A stretch of DNA of 64,000 nucleotides from Fonsecaea monophora (taxonomy: Eukaryota; Ascomycota; Eurotiomycetes; Chaetothyriales; Herpotrichiellaceae). This document shows positions 21,347-33,700 of the stretch, one piece after another. The position numbers and the translations under genes were made by a program. The notes under the pieces were generated by a model. The model was not told the origin of the DNA, did not search any database, and was given only the letters and a program-made list of their open reading frames with translations. Position 1 is the first letter of the stretch. Every line of letters begins with the position of its first letter. Location: positions 166,114 through 230,113 of the forward strand of contig NW_019173982.1 in the NCBI RefSeq assembly GCF_001642475.1, in the 5' to 3' direction.

Positions 21347-22741
21347 ATGGGCTCCGAGCGCTACCCCGTTCGACACAAAGGCATCTACCACAATCTGCCC
21401 ACTTTCGACCCGTCGATCAAAGACCTCACGGCGATTGTCACTGGTGCCAATGGCATTTCGGGCTTCCATACGATGCGGGTGCTGCTTGATAGCCCCGAGC
21501 GCTGGAGCAAAGTCTACGCCTTGTCACGCCGCCCACCACCCAAAGAAATGATGGCTCTGCTTCCAGAATCCCAACGTTCGCGAGTCCAACATGTGGCAGT
21601 CGATTTCCTGGAGGATCCCAAAAAGATCGCTGATGCCATGACCTCAGCTGGTGTCAAAGCCGACTACGTCTTCTTCTACTCGTACCTGCAGCCAAAGCCC
21701 CCGCCAGGAAGTGGCCCTTGGTCCAATGCCGATGAACTGGTCAAAGTGAACAGCGCGCTACTTGACAACTTCCTTCAGGCTCTCACCCTCAGTAAGATCA
21801 TTCCCAAGCGCTTTTTGCTGCAAACGGGGGCCAAAAACTACGGTGTTCATGTTGGTCGAGCCCGCACTCCAGCTATCGAGTCCGACCCGCAACCGGCGCA
21901 CCTGCAACCAAACTTCTACTACCCGCAAGAGAAATTGCTCTTCGAATTTTGTAAAGCCAGCAACACCGCGTGGAATGTTGTCCGTCCAGCTTGGATCCTG
22001 GGCGCCGTCAACAACGCCCAGATGAATGCCCTCCATCCTTTCGCTCTTTATGCCGCCGTACAAGCGCAAAAGGGTGAACCTTTATATTTCCCGGGAGACT
22101 GGGACACTTGGCAATTTGAGTATCATCATTCCTCTGCTATGCTCACAGGCTATTTATCCGAGTGGGCGGTATTGGAGGACAAGTGCAAGAATGAGGCCTT
22201 TAACTCCCAGGACACCGGACCTGTGTCCTTTGACCGCTTCTACGAGGAGTTGGCACGATGGTTCGGCGTTGAGAAGGGCGTCCATCCCCCGGAAGAGGAT
22301 CTGACCAAATTCCATGAGATCAAGGGCACCGGCGGGAAACAGTCTCCTATGGGGTGAGTGCGAATCCTTTAATCTGTGCCATATGTGGTACGTCAAGGTA
22401 GCTGATTGAGTCACAGATACGGCCCTGATCCAACATTTCGCATCCTCTTCTCACTTGTCGACTGGGCTTCGCAACCTGAAAACAAGGAGGCCTGGCAGCA
22501 GCTCATGAAGGCGTCCGGCGGTCAACTGACCGATAACCCTTTCAAGGATCCTCAGGCGAGCTTTGAATTCGGCGATGCGGCCTTGAGCAAATTTGGTAGT
22601 TTGTGTATGAACAAGGCGAGGCGATTGGGCTGGACTGGCTTTGTCGACACGATTGAGGCTCTCTTTGAGATGTATTACGAGATGGGCCACTTGGGAATGG
22701 TACCTAGGATGAAAGTGGATAAAGCAAAGCCTTTGGTGTAA
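21347..22741 (+). CDS. PRISE-like NADPH-dependent reductase (short-chain dehydrogenase superfamily)
   Basis: Two exons, 21347-22353 and 22417-22741, 443 residues. The 63-nt intron begins GTGAGT and ends TCACAG, phase 2, giving P-M-G-Y-G-P. The Rossmann motif GANGISGFHTMRVL (about 32-45) and a downstream SRRPPP match the progesterone 5-beta-reductase/iridoid synthase-like (PRISE) family, which reduces activated enone double bonds with NADPH. The characteristic active-site residues are present: Lys in QTGAKNYGVH and Tyr in FYYPQEKLLFEF. Fungal members, including sirQ-like enzymes, often have no known substrate. The start at 21347 follows a 5' leader with no other conserved Met. It diverges from the ELYS gene. 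Confidence 0.9.
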
Positions 22742-23883
22742 AGAGGCTCAAGCGTTGGGGTTCAGTAGCAGCCTTTGCAGGACGATATCTTTCATCCAAT
22801 TGAAGCCACATTGGTTAACAAAGACACTTCTGCGTGATAATGGCCAAGTTGTTGTACCCACCGAGAGAAGACGAGGAGGAACAAGGCACACCACGTCGCA
22901 CGACACAAGTGCAGGCCCAAGTGACTGCACCATCCATCATCCATCTGGCTTTCTACACCGCAATGTCACAGGACAGGACAGGACATGCAGGTCGGGATCC
23001 ACCTCGTATCCAACCATCTGTTCACCGATCCATCAACTCTCGTCCGTCTCTTCCCACAAACATCATGCACCTTCCCAGCCGCAAGACCAAAGGCATGGTC
23101 AATTGCCGTCCACCTGAGCCCATCCCGTCATCCCTCCCCAAAAGTCAGCAAGTGTAGCCGAGAGAGAGCGTCCTGGGCAATTGTGGTGCGCTGAATTCGA
23201 CTTCCTAGTCTGTTTCTTATTCGACATGCATCAGTGGATACGAAGAGGAGGAAACGCCTAGCCAGGCCAATCGCCTGGACATGCTGAAAGGCAAAGGATT
23301 GCGGGATCCGATCTTTTTTCCTGCTTTGGTCGGTTATCTGGGATAGCAAATCTAGTGCTGCCCAAGGGTTTCTCGGATTGGACTGAACATGGCAGAAGAA
23401 ACTTTGGCGCTTCGAATTTCCAGGGCGCATCTGCAGCTACTTACGAGGTACTCGGTACTTGAGCGTGGAGGTTTGTGTGAGGCTGGGATATGAGCCTATC
23501 ACGCCTCGTCCACCGTCCTCATCCCCAGCATCCTTGTTCCCCTGCGCCTCTGCTATTCGACAGCAAAAGAACATCTTCCCCAATTTGACATGTCAGTCCG
23601 TCATCATGTGCATGGCGGGAAAAAGATCCAGAAACGCAGCTGACCCCATTGTACTTGCCAGGTATAGTCAACCTACACCACCGACGCGAGTGGCACTACT
23701 GCAGCACCAATCAAAGGGGGCCAACCATGCGAGAGTGAAAGTGCCATAGCAGCATGGCGCTCAAGACCACAATGTCGGTGCAAAAGAGATGGGAAAGAAA
23801 AATGCAAAAATACAGGACATGCCCATCCTTTTCGACGCCGCCGTTTAGCGTCTCTTCCTCCTTCTACCGTCTCCCCTATCAAC
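22742..23883. other. Intergenic
   Basis: 1.1 kb between two plus-strand genes. It has several overlapping frames of up to 120 codons in three frames and none with a recognisable motif. Downstream part is the putative promoter of the following gene. Confidence 0.5.
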
Positions 23884-25095
23884 ATGTTATCCAGTTTCCG
23901 GCTCGATGCCATCAATAGCAGCGCGACTAATATTGGCCATGTTCATCCACTCGCGTTGCCTTTCTCACGCGCTCCACCACCCTACAGCAGCTGCACCAGG
24001 TTAGGCAAACAGACAGCGGTGCACCACCTATCGGAGACTATGGTAAGCAAGGCTCCCATTTCCCCCTGTCCCCGAGGTGGCGCAGAACCTATTACTGAAG
24101 AGGGGTCTCCCAAGGAGGAATTGTATCGATCCAGTCTGGCTCGCCTTCAGCTGGAGCTGGCATTGCCCGACCACGTCGTGAAGCGTCTTGACGCAGCGAT
24201 CAAAGAGCTGATTGTCTCACCGGTGATCCGAGATGGAGCACACTCCGTGTTGAACTACGGGATCGACTTCGAGGCTGTTGCCAGTAAGGTGGAGAGCTGC
24301 CCTGACTTTCGACCTTATTTTGAGAGAACGCGGTCCCACAACTGGGTGACGTGCTTGAACAATGCTCTCTACTTCTGGGCTCACGCCGTTTGTGGGATTC
24401 CCGAGCTCTGGAAAAGAGAGACTCCCGCGAGCCAGGGATCATCAGGCAGCCAGGCGCACGAATTTCCCCACGATCCGGAATCCACTGTTCGAAGTACACC
24501 ATCGTCTACTACTCTCACATCTCTTTCTGCTGGCAGTAGTAGGGAGGACTCTCCCGGTCATCCTGATGATATCTATATGGCCCCTCCAGGCAGTACCAGC
24601 CACCTAGCTGGGGAGCTCTGGATGAGGGTATACCCGGGTAAATATGTCAACTACATCGAGATCCGCGCCATTAGCGGCGTTCAAGAGGAGGTATTGAGCG
24701 GGAGGATACAGGACCTGTTTCGCGTGCGCTGTCCGCCGGGTCTCACCAAGTACGGGTACGACTATGTGCTGCCGCACTGTCGACGATTCCTGGAGAAGCA
24801 CCGGGGCGCGCCGCCCAACGCCGAGGTCGAGCTCTTCTACTACGTCAAGATGCCGACCATGGCGAGCCCGATCCGCATTGCCATCTGGGACAACGGGTCG
24901 TGCGAAATGGCTTACGACAGCTGGCTGCGCCTTAAGAACTCGCGAATCCCGTTTCTGCTCTTCCTGGACGACCAGAAGCACACACGCCCGCCGCTGAAAC
25001 TGCCCTTGCCTCCCATCTCGCCGGGCAAGCTACTCGAGAGCTCGCCAGACTCGGTGACACGAGGCGGCTACCGCCACCAGTCTGAGGGTTCATGA
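23884..25095 (+). CDS. Fungal protein of unknown function
   Basis: A single open frame of 403 residues that I do not recognise. Two possible starts: 23884 (context CAACATGT) and 24040, where the shorter form begins Met-Val-Ser-Lys. The region from about residue 80 to 180 is helical and ends with N-W-V-T-C-L-N-N-A-L-Y-F-W; a serine/proline-rich low-complexity linker follows (about 185-235), then a second compact part with aromatic-rich segments (Y-V-N-Y-I-E-I, FYYVKMPT, I-A-I-W-D-N-G). The tail is proline-rich. The uneven base composition of the frame, with few stops, and the alternation of ordered and disordered segments suggest a real protein. No transmembrane segment or signal peptide is visible. 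An intron close to ATG GTAAGC at 24040-24048 cannot be excluded. Confidence 0.65.
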   Translation: MLSSFRLDAINSSATNIGHVHPLALPFSRAPPPYSSCTRLGKQTAVHHLSETMVSKAPISPCPRGGAEPITEEGSPKEELYRSSLARLQLELALPDHVVKRLDAAIKELIVSPVIRDGAHSVLNYGIDFEAVASKVESCPDFRPYFERTRSHNWVTCLNNALYFWAHAVCGIPELWKRETPASQGSSGSQAHEFPHDPESTVRSTPSSTTLTSLSAGSSREDSPGHPDDIYMAPPGSTSHLAGELWMRVYPGKYVNYIEIRAISGVQEEVLSGRIQDLFRVRCPPGLTKYGYDYVLPHCRRFLEKHRGAPPNAEVELFYYVKMPTMASPIRIAIWDNGSCEMAYDSWLRLKNSRIPFLLFLDDQKHTRPPLKLPLPPISPGKLLESSPDSVTRGGYRHQSEGS

Positions 25096-26620
25096 CATTG
25101 TTCTGAAGCCGTGGCATCGATCCGCTGTCGATATTCGGTTGTTACGCCTTCAGAGACACATCAAAAACTCCGGACCTGAAACCCAACCTGGGAAGGGGGA
25201 GGCCACCCAATAAAATCTGGCAACTAGAGGACAAGTCTGCCCCGACCAAAGGCCGACAGAATTGTATATAATGAGACCAAGAGATCGAGACGAACACGAA
25301 ACGGAAAGAGCACATGATTGATTGACATTGATTGTTATTGATGATTGTATTATGAATATACGATGATACATATGCACAGCACAGACGACCGCGTTCTCGG
25401 CCGAACACGTTCGTCCATTTTCTCTCCTCTGCAGGTCGCGCTAACACCCTGCATGAAGCACTAGCACAAAGAGCACATACGACTGAATTGAAAAATCCAT
25501 GACATAGGCTTTTGTCGGGCTCATAGTCATAGCAAGCATCGTCATGCTTGGCAACTGCATAGCGACTCTGAAAAGATTTTCAGATGTGTGCAGAAATGCC
25601 AGAGAAACGTTGAGAATATACCAGACAACGCTCGAGAGCATCCGAGATGGTGGGATAAGATCACTCGGTGGCTTTAACCCATGTTGAAACCGACCTGTCT
25701 TCTCGGTCAAGAATGACTCTCTTATGAGCTCCCTGATTGCCATTATCCTTTTCTGGTCCGTTTCATAACAAGTAATTAAATACAAGGTATAATAAATTGT
25801 TTCATGAGTATTCCCTGAGTTGGGCTAGACTGAGCGCCGTGGGTGCTGCCAATGGGGCCTTCTCTCTCGCAGCTATAGCCCCAGGAAACCGAAACACCGC
25901 ACGTGGAGAACATGGGAGTGAATCAAGGACCTTGCTACCTACTCCGTAGTGGCCTCGTCATCCGTAGGCATACTCCCCTACTCTGTACAATTTCAAAAGG
26001 ACATACTTATACAAAACACGTACCGAGTATGTCTATTATCTAGTCAAACTCTCCCAATCAGATCCAAGTGCAATCAATCTCTTTGTTTAGAATACGGATC
26101 TTTGGTCCCTTCTTTCTTTGTACTCGAGTATACTCATACAATAAAAAGGTAGGAGACAATGTGTCAACGCCGCTAGGATGCTCCTGTTATGCACTCCTTG
26201 AAAATCCCCCCCCCCTTCAATGCTTTGCAAGTCTTTCGCAGCTCTAATAGCCATGCCATAACCTGAAAGATGACAGTTTTTGGTCAAAATCGGCCATGAT
26301 TCCAAGCGCGCAAGATGCTGTTGACGGTCGGTTGATGCAAGAAAAAAGATTCAGTTTCATGTCTCATCACATGGTGACCCTCTCAGAGTGTGTGTGTCCT
26401 TCCTCCGTCCTCCCTTTCCCTGACAGTACTCGGCCAAGTTCTAGCCCTTAGCATACTCGCGGGTCCACCAATCTCGGTCCCAATATCCGCTCTCAAGCTT
26501 CATATCGCTCATCTCGAGCCTCCCTCTTCTGTCTTGGCTCGCGTGCGGATTGAGATGTTGATGGTCTCCCGCTGGCTGTTCGCCTCCATTCACCGCTGCA
26601 TTTTCCTGGCCCGAGTGTAG
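25096..26620. other. Intergenic, convergent 3' ends
   Basis: 1.5 kb between the unknown gene and the 3' end of the FLC/TRP gene. It has an AT-rich section around 25250-25400 and a C run near 26205. A minus-strand frame at 25441-25785 is moderately hydrophobic but has no motif and is not supported. Confidence 0.5.
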
Positions 26621-28999
26621 TCACTCGTAGCCAGCTCCTCTTTGCCAGGGACTGGCATTGTTTTGCTGTCGGAACCCTTGCTGTGGAGGATATCCGCCTT
26701 GCGCGGAACGAGGAGGTGCCCCGTAGCCACCACTGGCAACACTGCTCACGCTTCGATCGTACGACGGCTGCGAGGAGGTTGTGTTTGGTCTCCCACCGTA
26801 CCCGTAGTCACCGCCGGCGTTGTAACCTTGGTTGTACATTTGTCGCTGTTCATACGACTGTGGGGGACCACGTCGTCCTGGTTGGTCGCTGGGATACATT
26901 GGCGTGTTGAAGTCTTGCTGGGGTTGGGCAGCATGATTTTGAGACATGGGTCGTTGTGTCACCTCAGGTTGATGCTTCAGCGATTCGCTCGAGAAGGAAG
27001 CATCATCATCGTAACCCTTGTCGTTATTATATGTTGTCTGCCCATCTCCTCTGGCCGTGGCTCCCAGCGCATCCAACTCGGTCGTCAGCGCGGCTTGAGA
27101 CTTGATGAAGCTTCCTCGATCGTCACGCATTGGCTGATATCTGACTTCGGGGTTCTTGGATGCAATGGCATAGATCGAGGCAATTAGCACCAGGATCAAC
27201 AGCACAGCCGCAAACACCACGTTGTAGAAGGCAAAGATAACGCCCATGACGCCTGAAACCATCTCGGGCTGTCCGAATGCATTCGAGAAGACGAGGAGGA
27301 AGATAGCGTTGAGGAAGTTGACCGCAGCAATGGAGATGTTGAAGATGTTAGTTTTCTTGTCCATAAATGGCCGAAGGACGCTGATTGCGATGAGTGCCAC
27401 GGCCTCGACAATGACCAAACCCACGGCTTGAGCCACAGGTGATTTCTGCGCAAACGCGATGAAGATGGCCTTGACCAGAATGTAGCCCAAAAGGGGCACC
27501 ACAAAGTAGTATGCAGTGGCGCGATACTGCACATAGAGAAATCCCCACTTGTTGAGGCATTCGGGGTCAGAGTAGAGGATGTAGGCTGGGTTCTTGTGCA
27601 TGGCGACCGACTTCTTCGCTAGCTGAATGACCTTGAAAGACGCCCACCCCAAGGCGACAGCCATGGAGATGAAAACGACCAAAGCCAACACAACCTCAGC
27701 CGCCGAATCTCGTTCGACCAATTCCCACAAGCAGAGAACAGACATCTGCACGAAACCGAGTAGGACCTAAAATGCACGTGTCAGCGATCCTATATAGTCT
27801 CACATGGGAAGATGTGTACTCACCAATCGGAAAAGAATACCCTTGATGACAATTTTCCAGCCATTTCGGAACTCGAGGAATTTATCAGTCTTCATCCAAC
27901 CGGCCTTGGCACAGCCGTCAAGAATGGCTTTGGTAAGGGCGACCAAGACTGCAACTAAGAATAGGATGAAGACGAAAAATATCAGACCGGTCATGAAGAT
28001 GTTGGTCTGTTCAATTCCAGCCCGAAAACCGACTCTATCGATTCCACGAACGACTTTGACGTTCGCCACGGTAGTGGTGGTTGCGGAGCTTTGGCGTTTG
28101 GCCAAGTAGCGCATGTTCTGGGCTGCGAAAGTGGTGATGACATCCAGCGACCGTTTGATAGCGCGTTTCTGCACTTGGACCGAAAATGTGCTGAGGGTGG
28201 AAAGGTAGGTAGTCGGGGTTCCGCCAGTTGCACGCTGATACCACGTTGCGATCGACTGAAGAAATCCTACACGAATAATTCCCATACTCCACTGGAAGTT
28301 TTGTGTCCAAGATTGCACGATCGGAGGCATCGTGACCGAAGTCATCCCAATGACAGCCTGTGCTTGGAAGAAACCAAAGAGTGATATCGCGTTCGCAGCA
28401 ACATGAGCAGCCGTGTTGGGATGGCCGAGACCCGACGTGAGACCAGCAGCAACAAGACCCAGACCGGCAATAACAGCTGTGGCCCAGCCCACAGCTGGAT
28501 GGTACACGCTTTTGGTGTTGGAGAGATCGGCTTCCATACACGCGATCACCGCACCGGTGTCGAGGGAGGTGACATAAACACGTACCACACCGTCCAGATC
28601 TGGCACGCTGTACGCGATTCCGGGAACTTGTTTAGAAACATCCTTGGGGACATCGATGTTGGTCTCGATATCAATTTGACCTGTTTGCATGGGACAGAAG
28701 CCCGCCAGATCCATGGAGCACGGGTCGAGAGTCTCGTTGACAATGGTAAATCCATAGGCAATCACTTCCAACTGCGCCGTAACATTTCCTACAATGGACG
28801 AGACACCATTAATGTTGAGGCTGATACTGCTGTTGGACGGGGTGTAAGCAACGTTGAACAGGGTTGCCGTGAAGTTGGAGCCGCTCTTGCAAGAATTCAG
28901 CGAGTTTGACTCGATGATGTTCTCCGCGAGGGCGAGAGGTGATAATGAAATGGCCGCGAAGGCCGAGAGGAGGTAGGAGAGCGAAGTTTGAGGTCGCAT
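26621..28999 (-). CDS. FLC-family TRP-like membrane protein (flavin carrier / Pkd2-like)
   Basis: Two exons, 28999-27824 and 27766-26621, 773 residues. The 57-nt intron (GTGAGT...TTTTAG) is phase 0. A signal peptide (about 1-25) is followed by an ML-like lumenal domain with conserved cysteines (about 30-185), then a TRP-like multi-pass region of about nine to ten hydrophobic segments (from about 190 to 590), and a long hydrophilic tail rich in Gln, Gly, Tyr and Pro. This is the architecture of yeast Flc1-3 and fission yeast Pkd2, which affect FAD uptake into the ER, calcium handling and cell-wall integrity. The transported species for fungal members is debated, so I do not assign one. The tail repeats such as Q-G-Y and G-Y-G point to a disordered cytoplasmic regulatory end. 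Confidence 0.9.
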
Positions 29000-30744
29000 T
29001 TTGGGATGAAAACGTCGCAGTTGGCGTCTGCGACTGGACGCGGTGGTTCAGGGAGAAAGAATGGCGGTTGCAAGAGATTCCAGGGCGCCAACCAGGGCGA
29101 ACTCCTCCTCAGCAGTCGATGATCAGGTAATGTAGTAAGAAATTATGTTTTATTCTTCAGATGTGAATTCGATGATGGCAGGAAACAGTTTATTCGAGGA
29201 GGGTGGTCAAATGTGTCATTGGGATCTGCAAGGGAGGTTGGGTGGAAAAAAACCGGGAATTGGAATGAGCGGAAAAGAGCGAGAGTTCGTCGTTGTCGTT
29301 TGTCGTCGTCGTCGCCGTTTCAATTATTCCAGTGACAAAGAAAATGTCAAAGAAAAAGATTGAAGGTGCAGTTTGGTGTCGAGTACTGTACGCGGGGGGG
29401 GGAATGTCGAGGGTGAATAGCGAGCGTGTGTGGATGGTTGTTGGTGAAGAAGTGAGAGTTTGAGTGGTGACGAAGGCTGGAACAGGATGAGCTGCAAGAT
29501 TTGACACGCAGGAAAGTTGAACAGGAGATGCTCAGACGCTCAGATGCTCCGCTAGAACCGCGTGGAGCTCTGCAACCTCAACGGGCCCCGGGGCCCAGGC
29601 ACTGAACTTGTAACCGGAGTTGATCGGGTTGGTGGAATCTGCGGCACTACGGTACTCCGCTTTGTACTGAGTACCTGCCAGGTGGTTACGTGTCTGTTTA
29701 TGGGTAGCAGTGTCTTGGTTTGGGGGAGGACGGAGGATGAATTTGGCTGCCACGGCAGAAGACGATAGGGCAGTTGGGTGTGAAAAATTGGGGAGAGAAC
29801 GGGAGGTTTGGGGAGGAGGAGGCGCAGGCAAACAGGGGGGCAGGGAGCAGGGAGGGGGGGTCAAGGGGCTAGCCGAAAAGACAAGAAGAGCGCAGACAAA
29901 GGAGACACCTCGAGATGCCAGATCCTTGCCAAGCATGCCCAGCAGCTCCAGTAGTATGGGCGCTAAGCGGAATTGGGACCATGGCCCCTGACCAATCCAC
30001 CAACCACCGGCATCCAGTGATCTTCCTTGGCTTGCGCGTGAGGAGGCGCAGCAGCTCGTGGTCAAATGGTCCAAAGGAAATTGAAATTGCCCAAACACCA
30101 TAAGCACCACTCAGACCAAACAACAAAAGCTCGGTACGGACGGGACGTCTTTGACAAGGCTGATTCAACTCTTTGCTTGGGATTTGTACCAGTTGAACTG
30201 ATTGTTATTCTCACTATCCCCCACAGATTGGATCAACTCCTCCCAATCTCTCGACTCCCACATGACTAACCAGAACTAGTTAGTCCATGTAAGCGACGTC
30301 ATCGTGTCTCGCATTCGGTTCTCGGCTTTGCCGCCTTCCGCAATCGGAAACATACCAACAGCGCTTCATCTTCCCCCTCGTTACATGTCGCGTTTCATCA
30401 CCATCATTATTGTCATCTTCAGCTCCCCTTTCTCCTGCAAACTCTCCTACAACTACAAGGTACCTCGTGCAGGATATGCACCTGAAGAAATCATAGATCG
30501 CTCTCGACCCTCTTTGTAGCCAACTTGTCCGGGTTCAAGACCAAATGCAGCACATACCAGGTATCTGTGGTTTCTGCGACGACGGATAGGCCCTTCCTAT
30601 GCCCCAAACCCGTGAAGCATACAGCCCTTGTCCCCCCATTTAGTGCGCCGACGATATTTGTTCGCTATACCAAGTACGCCGTCCAAGCATTTCTCAGCTT
30701 CCATCATCTCACAAACTGTAACAAGCAAGCTCTAGTCAATTCAA
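29000..30744. promoter_or_regulatory. Intergenic: FLC/TRP-like promoter and CHD remodeler 3' region
   Basis: 1.7 kb between two minus-strand genes. The part next to 29000 must be the FLC promoter and leader. The minus frame at 29532-30110 (192 codons) is low in complexity and gives no family match, so I do not call it. A G-run around 29394-29402 and pyrimidine/purine skew are present. Confidence 0.5.
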
Positions 30745-33700
30745 TCATTTTTCGTGAACCCATGTTCGAAGTCCAGCGTCCCAAGGCAGCGGCAGCGGAG
30801 GGGGTTGCGGCTGCTGCGGTTGCTGAGGCTGTTGTTGGTGGGTTGGAGGATGTTGTTGGTGAGCTGGAGGCTGTTGTTGTGCCAGCGTCTCAAGTTCTTT
30901 GCGATCGCGAACCCGTTTGCGTTGCACCAGATCCCCCCTCACCATGCGTAGATATTTCGTGGCTTGGTCGATCAGCTCCCGACTTTCGATGCTTTCCTTG
31001 AGTGTCTGTAACATAGTCATAACCTGGTTTTCATTGTTGAGGTGCGGGCACGTCCGAGAATGCCCCAGATGCGCCATCCCGCACAGCCCGCAATGTTCAA
31101 CACCTGCCAACTTCAACCGACACCAGCCCATGGGATGTTGCTCATTGCACGCAGAGCAATGATGCACCGCCGGCATCTGTTGCACCGGTCCATGGTCAAA
31201 AGTCACGTCCCCATTGAAGTGTGGTGCTGGTCCCAACGGAACGCGTACTCGCCGGAATGGTCGTGCTGCAAATATCTCTATATCAGCATCGGCGACTTTG
31301 CGGACTGAATTGAAACCTCCTACCTTGAACCTTTCGTCGTGAATTGGCCGTCGAGTCTGTCTCTGTGACTTCTTCATCCTCAGATGGCTCCTGAGGGGCT
31401 CTGTAGTCAGGATCGTCCGCCTTGACGCTGCGATTGACCTTGCTCGAACGAGGCTCTCCTTTCTCGCCGTCGTCGAGACCATAGTCCACGTTCTAAACGC
31501 GTTAGTGCCGGACGATTCCTCAATTGGCTTTCTTACCTGTCGCTTCCGCTTGCCACGCCCAAAAGCCTGAGCTTTCATGGCTTGCTCCTCGGCAAACTGT
31601 CGTTCACGTTCTTGCAATATCTTATCCCAAATTCCCGGGTTAGGGGTGCTCTGACCAGTGACGTCTGGCAAATCCTCTTCCAATGCAGATTTGTCGTTGG
31701 CCCAGATTCGTGCGAAGCTAAATTGTGACTCGGCCGATTTGCCTTCGTCGATCTTTGTGTCCTCGACCTGCGTCCGGTCAAGAAGCCGATCGATTGATGC
31801 CGAGTCGTAAATAATGTCATCAGCACTGGAGTCCTCCTGGAATAGAGCCTCAGCACCGTACCGAAGAATTGACTCCAGATCCTCGCCTGCATCGTCTTCC
31901 TTGTCCATTCGCTCGATGAGCACATGATCTAGTGCCATCTTTTTTCGACCAATCTGGATAATCTTCTCTTCAACGCTGCCTCGAGTCATGAGCTGGAAGA
32001 CAAGGACTTTGTTCTTCTGACCGATGCGGTGAGCTCGGGAAAGTGCTTGGATGTCCTGATGCGGGTTGAAATCTGGATCGAGAATGATGACCGTATCGGC
32101 AGTGGCGAGATTGATTCCAACTCCACCGGCTCGCGTCGACAATAGAAAGGCAAAGTACGGTGAGTCTGGCGCATTGAATTCGTCAATTCGTTTTTGTTTC
32201 TCAGCGGCAGAAATTTGTCCATCAAGCCGGCGATGTTGCAGCCCGAGTCCGTCAAGAAAGTCTTCCAGAACATCCAGATTGTCAAGAAACTGGGAGAACA
32301 GGAGGACCCGATGCCCACGCTCTTGTAGTTTGGGAAGCATAACGGTGAGCAACTGCAACTTGGAGGACGCTTCGACCAAGTTGCGATACGACACTGCGCT
32401 ATCGACTGCTCGCTCCTCAATCTCACGGCTGTAAACAAAAGGGTGGCACAGACACCTGCGCAGCTGCATGAGAATGTTGTTCAGGCTATATCTTTCCTTG
32501 TGGGGGATATTGCTGTCCCGGGCAAAAATCGACCTCATTAGCTGTGGGTTTTTGGCCAAAATAGACTTGTAGACTTTTTTCTGGACGGTTGACATGCTGA
32601 CGGGCACAATAATCTGTGCCATGGGAGGAAGGAATGTCAACACCTGTGCCTTGGTACGTCGAAGAAGGAACTTTCGGAGCATGGCGTGGAGTTCGGGAAC
32701 GTTGTCCTGGGTAAGATTGGCATATTTGGCGTCAAGGTCAGCGGCACTGACGCTCCTGTCGAGGAACTGCAGAAGGTTGAACAGCTCCCGAGCATTGTTC
32801 TGAAGGGGTGTTCCAGTCAACAAGACTTTGAATGGGAAGCGGAATTTTGAGAGAAGTTCGTATATTTGCGTCCGATCGCTCTTCAACCGCTGTCCTTCGT
32901 CTACAACCAGGGCTTGCCAGGGGACCTTCATCAAACTTTTCCGAGTCTTCTCTTCAACGACTGACTCGTAAGACGTTACCACGATGTGGGCTTTAATGTC
33001 TTTGACCTCGTTGGCCCTCTTCTTCGGTGGCCCATGAGCGTCTTCTTCCTTGTCTTTAGGGAATAATTCGTAATCGTGCGTCAGCTGCCTGGCCGCTGAT
33101 GAACCGTAATATGTGACCACTCTGAGAGAAGGCGCCCATTTCTTTATCTCGCGGCGCCAATTTGGACATGTCGAGTTTGGAACTACCACAAGAAAAGGCC
33201 AGCATTTGTGATCCTGGACCAGTGTAGCAAAGAAACCGACAAGCTGAATGGTCTTGCCCAGCCCCATTTCATCCGCCAGAATGGCATTTTGGTTGGTGAA
33301 CCACTGATAAAGGAGCCAATTCAGACCCTCCAACTGGTAACGCATCAGCTCTCCACCAGTCACGATGCTTGGCTGCGTCTTCTTGGTCAAGTTGGTCTCG
33401 AAGTCCAACGTTCGAATCTGCGTCAGGTGGCGCTTTAGCGTTGTCTGAGGCGGTATCGACAAGTGGAGCTTCATCACATAGTCCTCGTATGCCGCTTTGA
33501 AATCATTCCATCGTTCCGTGTCGGCATAGAGAGGTGGCTTCTCCCAAATAGCATCCTCATAGCCGAGACCCTTGTATTTGACAAAAGCCAAGTCAACCTC
33601 CTTGACACGCGCGAGGTCGATCTCCCTGGTACTGTTGCGTACGACACTCGAGTAGCGCACGTCGAAAACGATGTCTACCCGGAACACCTCCTCTGGAATC

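Noticed and set aside
25441..25785. Minus-strand open frame of 114 codons with hydrophobic stretches
   Set aside because: No family match, no clear start context and located in a convergent 3' region.
29532..30110. Minus-strand open frame of 192 codons
   Set aside because: Low-complexity, no motif, and in the upstream region of the FLC/TRP gene.
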